Below are positions 31,744 to 41,846 of a stretch of DNA of 64,000 bases, one piece after another. The position numbers were made by a program, and so were the translations under genes. The notes below the pieces were generated by a model. The model was not told where the DNA came from, ran no database searches, and saw nothing but the letters and a program-made list of their open reading frames with translations. Every line of letters starts with the position of its first letter. Position 1 is the first letter of the stretch. Origin of the DNA: Pomphorhynchus laevis (Eukaryota > Acanthocephala > Palaeacanthocephala > Echinorhynchida > Pomphorhynchidae). The stretch lies in contig WNNJ02002942.1 of the NCBI GenBank assembly GCA_012934845.2, forward strand, positions 124,001 to 188,000, in the 5' to 3' direction.

Positions 31744-31760
31744 GCGTACAGCTTGTACGC
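31744..31760 (+). promoter_or_regulatory. LINE-A1 3'-terminal hairpin
   Basis: GCGTAC–AGCTT–GTACGC, 12 bases before TTAAATAAA. Conserved in structure across seven LINE-A 3' ends in the window with compensating changes; likely the RT recognition element, by analogy with other stringent LINEs. Confidence 0.65.
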
Positions 31761-31819
31761 ATTTGCCACATTAAATAAATTTGTATTATTATATATTATT
31801 ATTTGCTCCTGTTTGTCGA

Positions 31820-33430
31820 AATAATAATATTGTCTAAATTGCTATTTGAATCGACACATCTTGTCTCAATTGACTAATGCAATCATTGTAGTCTAGATGT
31901 GATCTTGAGGCTCTACATTTTGCTATGGTCTGTATTAGCGCTTGGACCAACCCCACCAGCTGCAGAGTACACCATTGGATAAAATCTTCCCCGTTAAACC
32001 CGTGTGATACGTTAAGCATATTTCTGAAGATTTCTAGTTTCATGATATTTAAAACAATCCAAAGGCCTCTGGCAGTACGACGGCGCATGGCAATTGAATC
32101 TACATATATCGATAAACTACCGCTCCGTTGCACTACCTATTAATCCGTTAAAAGCGATATCTGCTCTAGCGTTTCTCTCTTGTCGTTGACTGTGTGATTC
32201 TAAGATGATTGAATCATTTACCTGTGATATAATTGGTTCAACAGTTACGAGTTTACTGATTTTTCAAATTTCCGCTACTATTGTGTTTCGCACTACATTG
32301 TTACGAATTATGGTAATACCGTTTGTTTTACAAGACAATGCATGAGAGATCGTAAGTTGTGTCCCACAAGAACAGGATCTTGAAAAATTCTTTATGTTAC
32401 GATCGTATCTCACCGCTATGGCGTCCTGGAATTCATTTTTCCATAATGTCAGCTTTATTCCCGGACGTGCAAGAATTAGCCATTATGAAGCTCTCGTAGA
32501 ACTCGCATTTGAGAGAGTGTTTTCTAAATTTCTATTCGACTATTATTGTTTGATATAAGTTTTATCTTGTCATCGAGAACACTCTTTTCTCTTTTAGTTC
32601 GAATGCCTTTTGCGATTTGTTGTTGTTTGTTTCGAAGTTCATCGCCCATAACTCCATCAAATAGAGGTAATAAAACCACAAGTGAATGTTCAAACTCAAA
32701 ATCTCCAGGCATGCGGGATCTATTATTCCGAGTTCACCATGTTTTAACGGAAGTTTGCTGATCCGTCGCATTTCTCATCAATGTCCGTAAAATTCAGAAT
32801 GTCTGGCAATAACTCTTCGAATAATTTTCTTTTCAGCTGCTAAAATCCCAACGGTGAAATTTGATAAGTGCGATTTATGTATCTCCATTGCTGCTGGATT
32901 GATTTGGTTAGTAGTGTAAAAGCGGAATGCGGATCAAACGCAGCTACCTTACTTACTAGCGTAAGTACTTCGGTCCACCGAACACATTTATCCTCGATCT
33001 TCTCATTAATAAATTTTTCATCTCCTATATAGCTGCCCAGAAACGTGAATCCATCTGTTTTTATTTTCAATTATGTGTCTTTGAACATTGATAGCTGTTC
33101 TTGTGATATGTCTTTATGTGCTACAAAAATGCATTTCTCTGGGTTTACACTATATCCATACTTTGGTAATTTTTAACACTTCATTCCACAATATCTTGAT
33201 ATTTTCAAGTGAACCAACACATGCTCCATCGTCTGCATACCATTGATGTGTTATTCCAAGCGTATGCTCTTAAAGACTTATGATTAATGGTAGTGAAGCT
33301 GCAGCGAAAGCTGGCATGGAGAGTGGGTCTCCCTGTGTGAACCCCTCAGACGATAACCATGTTCCACCCTGGACCGTAAGAACTGAGGGTTCATAATAGC
33401 AGTTATTCTTTCAATTATTATTGAAATATT
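31820..33430 (-). mobile_element. Fragment of a TQGDPL-type RT element with restriction-like C-terminal region
   Basis: On the minus strand: WLSSEGFTQGDPLSMPAFAA and HQWYADDGACVGSL (RT palm), GFTFLGSYIGDEKF and FDPHSAFTLLTKSIQQQWRY (thumb), LPLKHGELGIIDP, then CSCGTQLTISHALSCK followed by RNNVVRNTIV (zinc knuckle-like) and TARGLW … KCRASRS. This order recurs in an RT family known to me from other invertebrate genomes as unnamed proteins; the knuckle plus C-terminal domain resembles restriction-like-endonuclease LINEs. Many frame breaks. Family name unsure. Confidence 0.65.
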
Positions 33431-33499
33431 AATAATTATTACTACATTTATTATTGAAAAATACAGAAGTCGTCTTTACTTTACCAATTCAGTCATTAT

Positions 33500-35757
33500 T
33501 TTATTATTATGTAGACAACGTTACGAGCATAGCTCAGAGTTGCTGACAAATCGATAGTCAAAATAAAAGAAAAGGAGAAAAACAAAAACAAATCAGTCAA
33601 CAATTTAAAATAATCTGTCGCTTAAAGAGCTCACGAGTCGCCGCATTTACAATATCATCGCTTTAACGATTCTATAAATTTATCATTCGTTGTCCAAATT
33701 GAATCGTCCTAGAATGTACTATTTCGACGGCGACTAAGATAAAACAAGTGACATCGCAAACCTCGAGTTGATCGAATGTTGAAGAGATCACGCAACACAT
33801 GGTGTTCATTGTGAAATACCTCCCACACAAGACACAGATCCCGCGAGTCACGAATATCACATAATGACTGCATATTTAAAGACCGAAGACGGTCCTCGTA
33901 AGGAAGTTCTCTCAAAGAATGTACTAATTTTGTTGCCCTACGTAGCACCTTCTCAAGTCGAGTAATATCATCTCTGGTTCGAGAGTATGAACATTGAGAA
34001 GCATATAACAAATGGCTTAGTACAAAAGCGTTTGCAAGAACTCTAAAAGAACGTGGACTCACATAGCTGAATGATCGGCGAAGGAAACCAACCATACGCA
34101 TGGCCTTCGAACAAATGTACTCAGTATTTTGGCGAGTGGATAAATCATCCGTTATCCATACGCCATGATCTTTATAGCTCGAAACCAATTAAATTACACG
34201 ATCCCCGAGATGATATATCGGCACTGGAACAATATTACGTGATCGAATGTGCATGCAAGTGCACTTCGAGGCATTAACAGACAGACCATTAGAACGTGCC
34301 CACTTAAGAACCGTGTCAATATCTGATTGAAGAATGTTACGATCATAATCCGACTTGTTGGCACTCCAAATTTTTAAATCGTCTGCAAATAATAATGAAT
34401 GCGAACTTATTACACTGGGGAGATCGTTGATGAAAATACAAAACAGCATAGAACCCAATACAGACCCTTGTTGGACACCGGCATAAACTGGATAATGCTC
34501 GGAAAGGGTACTGTGAATGGCAACCTGGTATATGCGACCAGAAAGAAAGTTGAATATCCAACGAATGATAATTGGATTGATGTTTAATGCACTTATCTTC
34601 ATAATCAACTTACCATGGGGTACATGATCAAATGCGTTAGAGAAGTCAAAAAATATGACATCTACAGCATACCCCTCATCCACTATAGAACCCCAACTTT
34701 CCTGTGCCAATAAAAGGTTGGTTACTGTGGAACAGTTTTTACGGAATCCGTGCTGATTAGTAGAAAGTAACCTGTATGATTCTAGGTAGTTACTGATTAT
34801 CCGATAAAGTAATCTCTCTAATACACGACACGATACAGAGGTTAAACTAACCGGTCGGTAGTTATCTACACATGATCGATCACCTTTATTATGAAGTGGC
34901 TTAATGATAGAGCGTTTCCATGCATTCGGTACTATACCGTAATATAATGATGCTATAAATATCCTATATAAAGGCGCAACAATGACATCATGAAGATTCT
35001 TCAGATATATTGAGGGAAGTAAATCTGAACAAATCGAGCCCGACCGTTTTAGTCGTTTAAACTCTTTCATAACATCTTGAACTGTGAACAAGTGAAGAAT
35101 ATTAAAAATTGACGGATTAATAGGAGTAATTTCTATACGAAGAGAAGTAGCTGATACGAGAAATTTACGATCAAAGCAGTAGCAATATCGAAATGATCTA
35201 CTAGAGTGCGTCCATTGTTTCCAATGATAGAGCTAGAATGTCGAACATTATTTTTAAAATTTGCATATTTAAATAATATGTTAGGATTGCTGGCTGATCT
35301 TCCTACCAGTACTTGTTCAAATTGCCGCTTTTTAAGTCTCTTGAGATATGTGAAATGATTCCGACACTTTTTAAATGACTTATAATCACTTTCTCCATTT
35401 ATATACCTTACGAATTTTTGCTTCATGGATCTCAATGCCTCCTGAAGCTCATTATCAAACCAAGGATTTGTGGGTGCACTGGCAGTTGATATCTTACGAG
35501 GTGAGAAACGTAGAAGGATCGATATCGTTGGGGTTTCAAATTGTTGCCAAGATGATTCAACTCCAAAAATCAATGGATCATACCAATTTGTACCGAGAAG
35601 GGATTGACGTACTAAACTGAAATTGGTTTTGAAACATTGTACTGGAATACATGAAGACTCAGGTTGTGACAATATATTAGATAAGTTTGTATTAAAGTGA
35701 ATAACAGAATGGTCAGAGCTGCATAAGGGATCCAAATATGTTATACCAGTGACCAAA
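33500..35757 (-). mobile_element. LINE-B copy 2, 5'-truncated
   Basis: Begins at the end of EN (LCSSDHSVIHF) and reads through RT to the 3' end. Hairpin GAGC–TAT–GCTC at 33535–33545 is followed by (ATA)n. RT blocks in the frame 34189–35091: CVDNYRPVSLTSVSCRVLER, NQHGFRKNCSTVTNLLL, IFFDFSNAFDHVPHG, GVQQGSVLGSMLFCIFINDL, LLFADDLKIWS. Upstream frame 35133–35756 and C-terminal frame 33709–34188 complete it. About two or three frame breaks. Confidence 0.9.
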
Positions 35758-35799
35758 TATATTAAAATTATATATAAAAATAATTTTACAAATTAAATA

Positions 35800-36640
35800 G
35801 GTTTTGCTAACCGAAAAACGTTGATGTAACAATGATGTATTATTAATTTACGCGTTAAAGCCCCAAGGCTGTTCAGTCTGCTCGCCAAAACATAAAACAG
35901 AATTAAAAAACTGTCGGGCATGTCATTCAAATAGCTTATTGGTTTAGATGGCGTATCCATTCTAAAAGTCTTTTTTTGAATGTAGCAATACTGTCTATAC
36001 GTACTAAGATATCCGGTAAAATGTTCCATACACTAACAGCACGCTACGAAATGCGATATAGACTGGGATACTTTCCATGATATTGTTGTCTAAGATGCAA
36101 ACTATGTCCTTGATGACAAGTGCGGTTATTAAAACTTGCATAGGCTTATGTAAATCCGTTATATCATTCAGCAATCTTATACATGACTATCAAATTTAAA
36201 TACATCAAACGAGGCAAAATAGAACACATGTCTAATAGTTTTAGTCTTTCTGTGTAAGGAGAATGTGAAATTGTTGCACATAATCGAGACCATCGTCTGA
36301 GTATATTATCGAGTGAATTTATCACCTCTTTGTACATGGAAACGTTGACTGAATGATATACTTGATATGAGGACGAACCAATGCGGTGTAAATAATCTTA
36401 AAACATTCAACAGACCGGGATTTGCAACAATTCTTCAATAAATAAAGAACATGCCGTCCATTCGAACACAGTGAAAACGTAACAGTTTCGTCCCTTCAAA
36501 AACGTCACATGAATTTTGATGTGCTCGTTGTACCTGCTTAGAATAGCCTACCGCTTGAGGTAGTGAAATAGGCATGCAAGCGAACATTTGATCGCATCAG
36601 CCATTATTTGTATTTTACATTAGCAAACATTATGTGCAAA
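35800..36640 (-). mobile_element. LINE-B copy 3, C-terminal fragment
   Basis: Minus-strand reading gives ILRRWSRLCATI … YTERLKLLDM and AVSVWNILPDIL, the usual C-terminal domain of LINE-B RTs, interrupted by stops. Its 3' end keeps the hairpin AGCC–TTGG–GGCT (35859–35870) and then AATTAATAATACA. An older copy than 1 and 2. Confidence 0.75.
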
Positions 36641-36837
36641 GTATACAAATCTAACGAATGTTTTGAACTAAGTGATAAAAAGATTTAACTTCATTAGGCC
36701 CAGTGCAACGACATCGCAATTTTGTAGCCATCGTATTGTCGAGTGATGAAAGGTACTGCGTTAATTTAAGTTTATTTAAGATAATCCTTATTATTGATTT
36801 ACCATAGCATAATTGACATCCAATGCCTTCTCTCAAA

Positions 36838-37195
36838 ACGTCGACTCCGTCATGCTTTTCGAGTCTATCACCGCTTGCTCAGTCGTGATTCGCACACTAA
36901 CTTCGTCTCACCGTGATTCCTATCTTGCTCTTCGCCGGTATGTTCTGCATCTACTATGTACCAAATTCAACACCTTATGGCATCATAAAATCAACACTTC
37001 ATGAAACTCAGTCTCTCAGCCATACTTTTAACTCAATCCTTTCTCGCTCATATTCGTCTTGCAACATCAATCCCCATGATTATTCACCTTGTTTAACTCG
37101 TCCATTCGCAGTGGTATCTTTCCATCACACTGGAAATCCGCTATGGTTTCTCCCCTCCTTAATAAACAATCGTCGACCCCACATTTTCTTCTAGC
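36838..37195 (+). mobile_element. LINE-A2 fragment (RT N-terminal side)
   Basis: Matches A2 copy 1 around 50.74–51.15 kb (for example CATACTTTTAACTCAATCCT, ACACTGGAAATCCGC and CTTCTAGCTAT) with small deletions. Ends exactly in the palindromic junction at 37184–37211. Confidence 0.8.
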
Positions 37196-37211
37196 TATAG
37201 CTAGAAGAAAA
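37184..37211. repeat. 28-bp perfect palindrome joining two LINE fragments head to head
   Basis: TTTTCTTCTAGCTA and its exact complement with no loop. The left half is A2 sequence on the plus strand; to the right begins A1 copy 2 on the minus strand (AAGTCGACCCTTTT on that strand). Seen directly. Confidence 0.9.
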
Positions 37212-39896
37212 GGGTCGACTTGGTGTGGATAATAGTAAAGGCGGAGAAGGAGGAAGGGGACGAGTAAGAATAAGAGTGACAAGGAAATAATCGGACAAAC
37301 CATGAACAGTAATTGACGAGGAGGTATAGTCAGTGAAGCAGTTAGGAACAGCAATGATGTCGAGAGCACCGCCGAGAATATGAGTTGGGCTTGTTGAAAG
37401 TAATTTATAGTTAAAATCAGAAAAAAAGATTAGTTAAAGTGATAGAGTCAGAGTCAGCCGGACGATCAAGACGAATGTTAAAGTCACCGAGAACAAAAGA
37501 AGGAGTATAATACAATGAACAATAATACATAAGATCTGCAAGGTTGTTAAAGAAGATGCGTGATGGGGCAAATGAACCTGGACGGTATACAATCACAAGT
37601 TCCAGTGGGAAATGTGTTGATAATCTGCATATGAGTAATTCGAACGAGGTGTAACGGATGATAACGTTAATTTTACGTAGATATATTGGATGACGAGCAA
37701 TGGCAACAATACCGCCATAATTAGAAGCAGTAGATGTATGAGAGGCAATTTGACGAGCTGATTCAACTAGAGAACAACCAGAGCGACATAGACGACAAAT
37801 AGCAAGATCATAGGAGTCAGAGCGCCAGGATTCGGTAATGCAGAGAATATCGATAGATAATTGATTGAAGATATCGAGGAGAATATCAGCTTTATGAAGA
37901 ATGGAGCGAGTGTTGAATAGACTAAGACGAAAAGTATGCTTAGGAGCGAGATCGACTAGCGAAGAAGACAAAGGGAAGAGATGGGACGTCATCGGATTTT
38001 TGCCTTGTATGTACAACGTGAAAATTCCCGTTGATTTGACGTACAGATAAGGATGACTCGCCGTTTGTTTCACGTCGATGTTTCTCAATGCGAGCTAAAT
38101 TGAGCTGGGCAATATCAGAAGGGGAGCGGTCAGGAAAGATACGACAAGTAGATAAAGTGGCAAGAAGTTTAAACGTTGGGAGAGTACCAAAGAGGCATGT
38201 GAACTATGTCGGAAAACGATTTCTAAGAGTGGAGGACTGAGATGATTAGATTTAGTGGATTTGTTTAAACGAATAAAGAATACAGGATCGATATTATTGA
38301 AGAGGGATGGGTTATCATCTGTAAGAATGGTTGCTAGGATATACCTGAAGGCAGATACATCATCAAGGCGAGATTGTGGAGAAGCTTTAAGTTTAATATG
38401 ATAATACAGCGATCGCGCGAAGGAAAACGATTTCGTGGAAGTGGTGGACGGACAGAGCTTGTAGGAGTCGAGGTAGATGAGCAGATAGAAGTGGAAATGA
38501 CAGGGGTGCTTGATAGAGAATTAATATTGGTTGGAGCAAGTGTGACAGAAGCGGGGTGTTGAATCTGTTGATCAGAGATGTGACTGGATATGATTTCGAA
38601 GGAAGGATGTAAATTATTTGAAGTGTTACGTGGGAGGTAGAGTAAGGAGAATTAAGATAGGTTGGGGCATGTGTGACAGGAGTGGAGTGTTGAATCAGTT
38701 GATCGGAAATGTTACTGGAAATGATTTTGATGGAAGGATGTAGATAATTGGAAAGTGATACGTGGGAGGTGGAGTAAGGAGAATTAAGATATGTTGGAGC
38801 ATGTGTAACATGAGTGAAGTGTTGAATCGGTTGATCGGAGATGTTTCTGGATATGATTTTTACGGAATGATGTAAATTATTGAGAAGTGATACGGGGGAG
38901 GTCTAGTAAGGAGTACGTGAAGAGAATATAAAAATTTGAGATTTATTTAGATTGGGGGATTAATAGGAAAGAGAAGGTACGAGATGAAAAGCTTTACCGT
39001 TAGCATTGTTAGAATGAGGAAGATTAATGGAAGTTTGGTTCGTAATTGAACTACGAGTGTGTGAGAGAGTAGGTTCAATAATGGGATTATAAGATGCGAA
39101 GTTAGGTGTTGTTGCGAGGGATATATCTAAAATAGCATTGGTCTGGGTGGTCGTGTGTGATACAGGAGTAGATGAGCAGGATAAGTGTAGTAGTCGTACT
39201 GATGTACAAAAACCGCATGTGAACTGTTTACGTTTATACACCGAGTGGTCGGATATTTTAACACGAACAAGTGTCCATACATCACAATCTTTGGAATCGC
39301 ATCCAACTTCAAAACTGGTATAACTATCATTGCATTCCGATGTGGAAGATGCTTGATCAGGAACAGGGATCTGAGATCGCGTTTTTTTAAGCATGACTTT
39401 TTATATAGAGATTGAGTTCAATTCGCGAGCGTAGCGAGCGGAACTGACAGGAATAATCTAGAACTGACAGGAATAATCTGGAACTGACAGGAATAATCTG
39501 GAACTGACAGAAATAATCTGGAACTGACAGGAATAATCTGGAACTGACAGGAATAATCTGGAACTGACAGGAATAATCTGGAACTGACAGGAATAATCTG
39601 GAACTGACAGGAATAATCTGGAACCGACAGGAATAATCTGGAACTGACAGGAATAATCTGGAACCGACAGGAATAATCTGGAACTGACAGGAATAATCTG
39701 GAACTGACAGGAATAATCTGGAACTGACAGGAATAATCTGGAACTGACAGGAATAATCTGGAAGTGACAGGAATAATCTGAAACTGACAGGAATAATCTG
39801 GAATTGACAGGAATAATCTGGAGCTGTCAGGAATAATCTGGAACTGACGGGAATAATCTGGAACTGACAGGAATAATCTGGAACTGACAGGAATAA
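37205..39896 (-). mobile_element. LINE-A1 copy 2 (5' half: repeats, ORF1, EN; no RT)
   Basis: Runs on the minus strand from 22.8 units of the 20-bp repeat through ORF1 (ATG at 39394) and EN (frame 37417–38088: LSLFNTRSILHKADILLDIF, CITESWRSDS, VIVYRPG, LGDFNIRLD) and stops at the palindrome just after the EN, before any RT. ORF1 has several frame breaks. A 3'-deleted copy, unusual for a LINE, where losses are normally at the 5' end. Confidence 0.85.
39441..39896 (-). repeat. LINE-A1 5' tandem repeat, about 22.8 units of 20 bp
   Basis: On this strand GAACTGACAGGAATAATCTG, 22 full units and 16 bp of another. The largest of the three arrays. The 178-codon frame across it is repeat translation (three 20-bp units make a 20-residue period) and not a gene. 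Confidence 0.92.
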
Positions 39897-39944
39897 TTGT
39901 AAGAATTTTAATAACTAAGACAATATCACATTTTTTAATAGCAC

Positions 39945-40065
39945 ATTCAAACACCTCCTCCGTTCACACCTTCTCGACACATGATTTACATTTTTTTTGT
40001 TGTGGTCATGTAAGCGTGCCCTGGCACGCATTTGCCACGTTAAAATAAACCTTTTTTTAAAGAAT
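39945..40065 (+). mobile_element. LINE-A2 3' end fragment
   Basis: Reads the last A2 codons (TTCAAACACCTCCTCC … CTTCTCGACAC) and the 3' UTR with hairpin GCGTGC–CCTG–GCACGC (40014–40029) and TTAAAATAAA. With 36838–37195 it may be one A2 copy interrupted by A1 copy 2. Confidence 0.8.
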
Positions 40066-40571
40066 CTTAAAAATAAATTTAAACTCTTAAGAGGAAATGT
40101 TTTATGTGTAATAAATGATATACTTGTATTAGTGGCACTGAACCACATTAATATATAAATTTTACTATTTAAATTTGAAGAAAGCTGACAAAAACCATCA
40201 CAAAATTTATTTAACCGAATATTTCGATGCCTAGCTGAACTTTTCAACTTTAATTTAGTTTACTATAAAAATAAAAACAAACAGAAAATAGTACAATATA
40301 TAAATCAACACAGCATTATTAAAAAATAACTTTAAACTCATTAGCGAAAAATTAGTATGGATAATGAATGATATATTTTGTATTGTATAATCCATAAATT
40401 TATCATTTTTAAATTTTTCAGTTTTTTTTAATCGTTCCGGTCAATAAATCAAAGATAATTGAATCAAAGTAGCAAGCTGCATTTATTTTATTAATTACAA
40501 AATGTAGAGAAAATTCGTTTCCAATCCAAATTATTACAAGAAGGTGAGGAAACAGGAATATTTATTTGATT

Positions 40572-40620
40572 ACAAAAATGTAATATTTCGACGGCACTAC
40601 GGCACGTCATCTTCAGGGAC
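40572..40620 (-). promoter_or_regulatory. Penelope-type hammerhead-like tail motif
   Basis: Minus strand: CTGAAGA (40610–40616), GACG … CGTC stem, GAAA (40586–40589) and ATTACA/TGTAAT as a possible stem III. CUGANGA … GAAA spacing fits the ribozyme core reported for Penelope-like elements; stem I is not evident. Confidence 0.35.
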
Positions 40621-40940
40621 TAGAAATAAAACACATTAGTAAAAGGAATTAGAAAGTGCAAAAAAACGCCCTACTGATTGTTCATCCATTGTCCATCTGT
40701 ACTGATAGTGGCAAACACAAATTTCTAGCAACACAGTTTAAACTAAGCTTTAATGTGATGTCTGCTTTATTGTTAGAGACTATGCAATCTTTAAAAGTCT
40801 CAAGATACATAGCTTCGATAATTTTACGCTTTGTTTTGTTAGTTTCTTTCCTCAGTGGTGTAATTAGGTTAATGTCCATTAAGAGGTTATTAACACCCAT
40901 ATGATGAGAAATGGCACAAGAGGATGTATACTGTCAGTGT

Positions 40941-41146
40941 GATTAGGATGTGATGATGGTGGCTGCAATGTCTGGACCTCAGAAACTGTACCACATAAAG
41001 ATGCTGATAAATGGAGTAGAAGAAAATTCATATGTGGTTTTTGTACTGCGTCAATCGTATTTTGTAGTTCATTGACATCAGCAAAGGACAATGCTCATTT
41101 TAACTTAAAGACACCCAGGTTTCAAGAACAAATTATTGACAAATAA
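40941..41146 (+). pseudogene. LINE-B ORF1 N-terminal part (Cys finger)
   Basis: Reads LGCDDGGCNVWTSETV … WSRRKFICGFCTASIVF and ends at TAA. The spacing GC–GCNVWT … RKF-CGFC equals that of LINE-A1 ORF1 (GCDSKDCDVWTLV … RKHFTCGFC), so both families share this finger. Separated by frame breaks from the rest of ORF1. Confidence 0.65.
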
Positions 41147-41240
41147 TCTAGTATATGCCAGAGCAAAATCACTACGCCGATGATGGCCTGCACCTTTATC
41201 TGACATATTTGCGGAACACAGTCCTAAGAACCACAATACA

Positions 41241-41846
41241 TTGATTTATACTCCTGTTCGACCAAAGAATGTATTGAAGCAGCCTTTAAATAGAACGCAG
41301 ACAAGAGACGATGTTAGAGTGTGCAATGATGTGGCAGTCGGAAATGAAAATGAACTGAAATCCAAGGATTTGACAGATAAGACAATTGTTGAAATTGTCA
41401 ATATTAGGAATCGTGCTAGAAACAGAAATAATTGCGTAATTTTTGCTAACATCACTGAATCTTCTGCAGACAACGTTCAGACCCGTGTGGATGATGACGT
41501 AGTTTCTATTCGTAAGGTCTTTTCGGATATATTCGTTCACGGTGAAGAGGATATTGCGGGAAGTCTCAATGTCAAAAGCTTATTTCGTCTTGGTAAAAAA
41601 GCACAACATAAACCACGATTACTTAAAGTATTATTTGATTCTGCAGATAGTACAAGAGCAGTTTTAGCTAGAGGCTATCGCTTGAAAGGTAAGATGACAA
41701 AAAATTTTAAAGATCTCTCGGTTGAGGAAAGATTGTTGCTTAATAATGCTCGTGCTAATCTATCATTTAGAAGATCGAATGGAGAGACTGATCTAATGAT
41801 AAGAAATTTTCGAGTAGTTCGTCGGCGACCATTCGTGCGTTGGTGA
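41241..41846 (+). pseudogene. LINE-B ORF1 C-terminal part (RRM-like domain)
   Basis: 201 codons. NRNNCVIFANITESSADN, DDDVVSIRKVFSDIF, SLFRLGKK, RLLKVLFDSADSTRAVL, LLLNNARANLSFRR, ending VVRRRPFVRW and TGA. The same block order as A1 ORF1 (CIIISNL, DDDVSAF, FIRLNK, LLKIVF). Overlaps the start of ORF2 by a few bases. Confidence 0.75.

Larger units (their letters stand above)
27275..31795 (+). mobile_element. LINE-A1 copy 1, near full length
   Basis: Order: ten 20-bp repeats (27275–27474), a GC-rich spacer with a 14-bp palindrome, ORF1 from ATG 27522, ORF2 from ATG 28805 (37-bp overlap with ORF1), 3' hairpin at 31744–31760 and tail TTAAATAAATTTG with (ATT)-like repeats. It defines the full A1 plan, including the EN that copy 3 lacks. 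Broken by about two frameshifts in ORF1 and at least three in ORF2, so inactive. Confidence 0.9.

Noticed and set aside
39441-39896. CRISPR-like array or repeat-protein gene (178-codon frame)
   Set aside because: Units are directly adjacent without spacers and belong to the LINE-A1 5' end in three copies; the open frame is just the translation of a 20-bp repeat.
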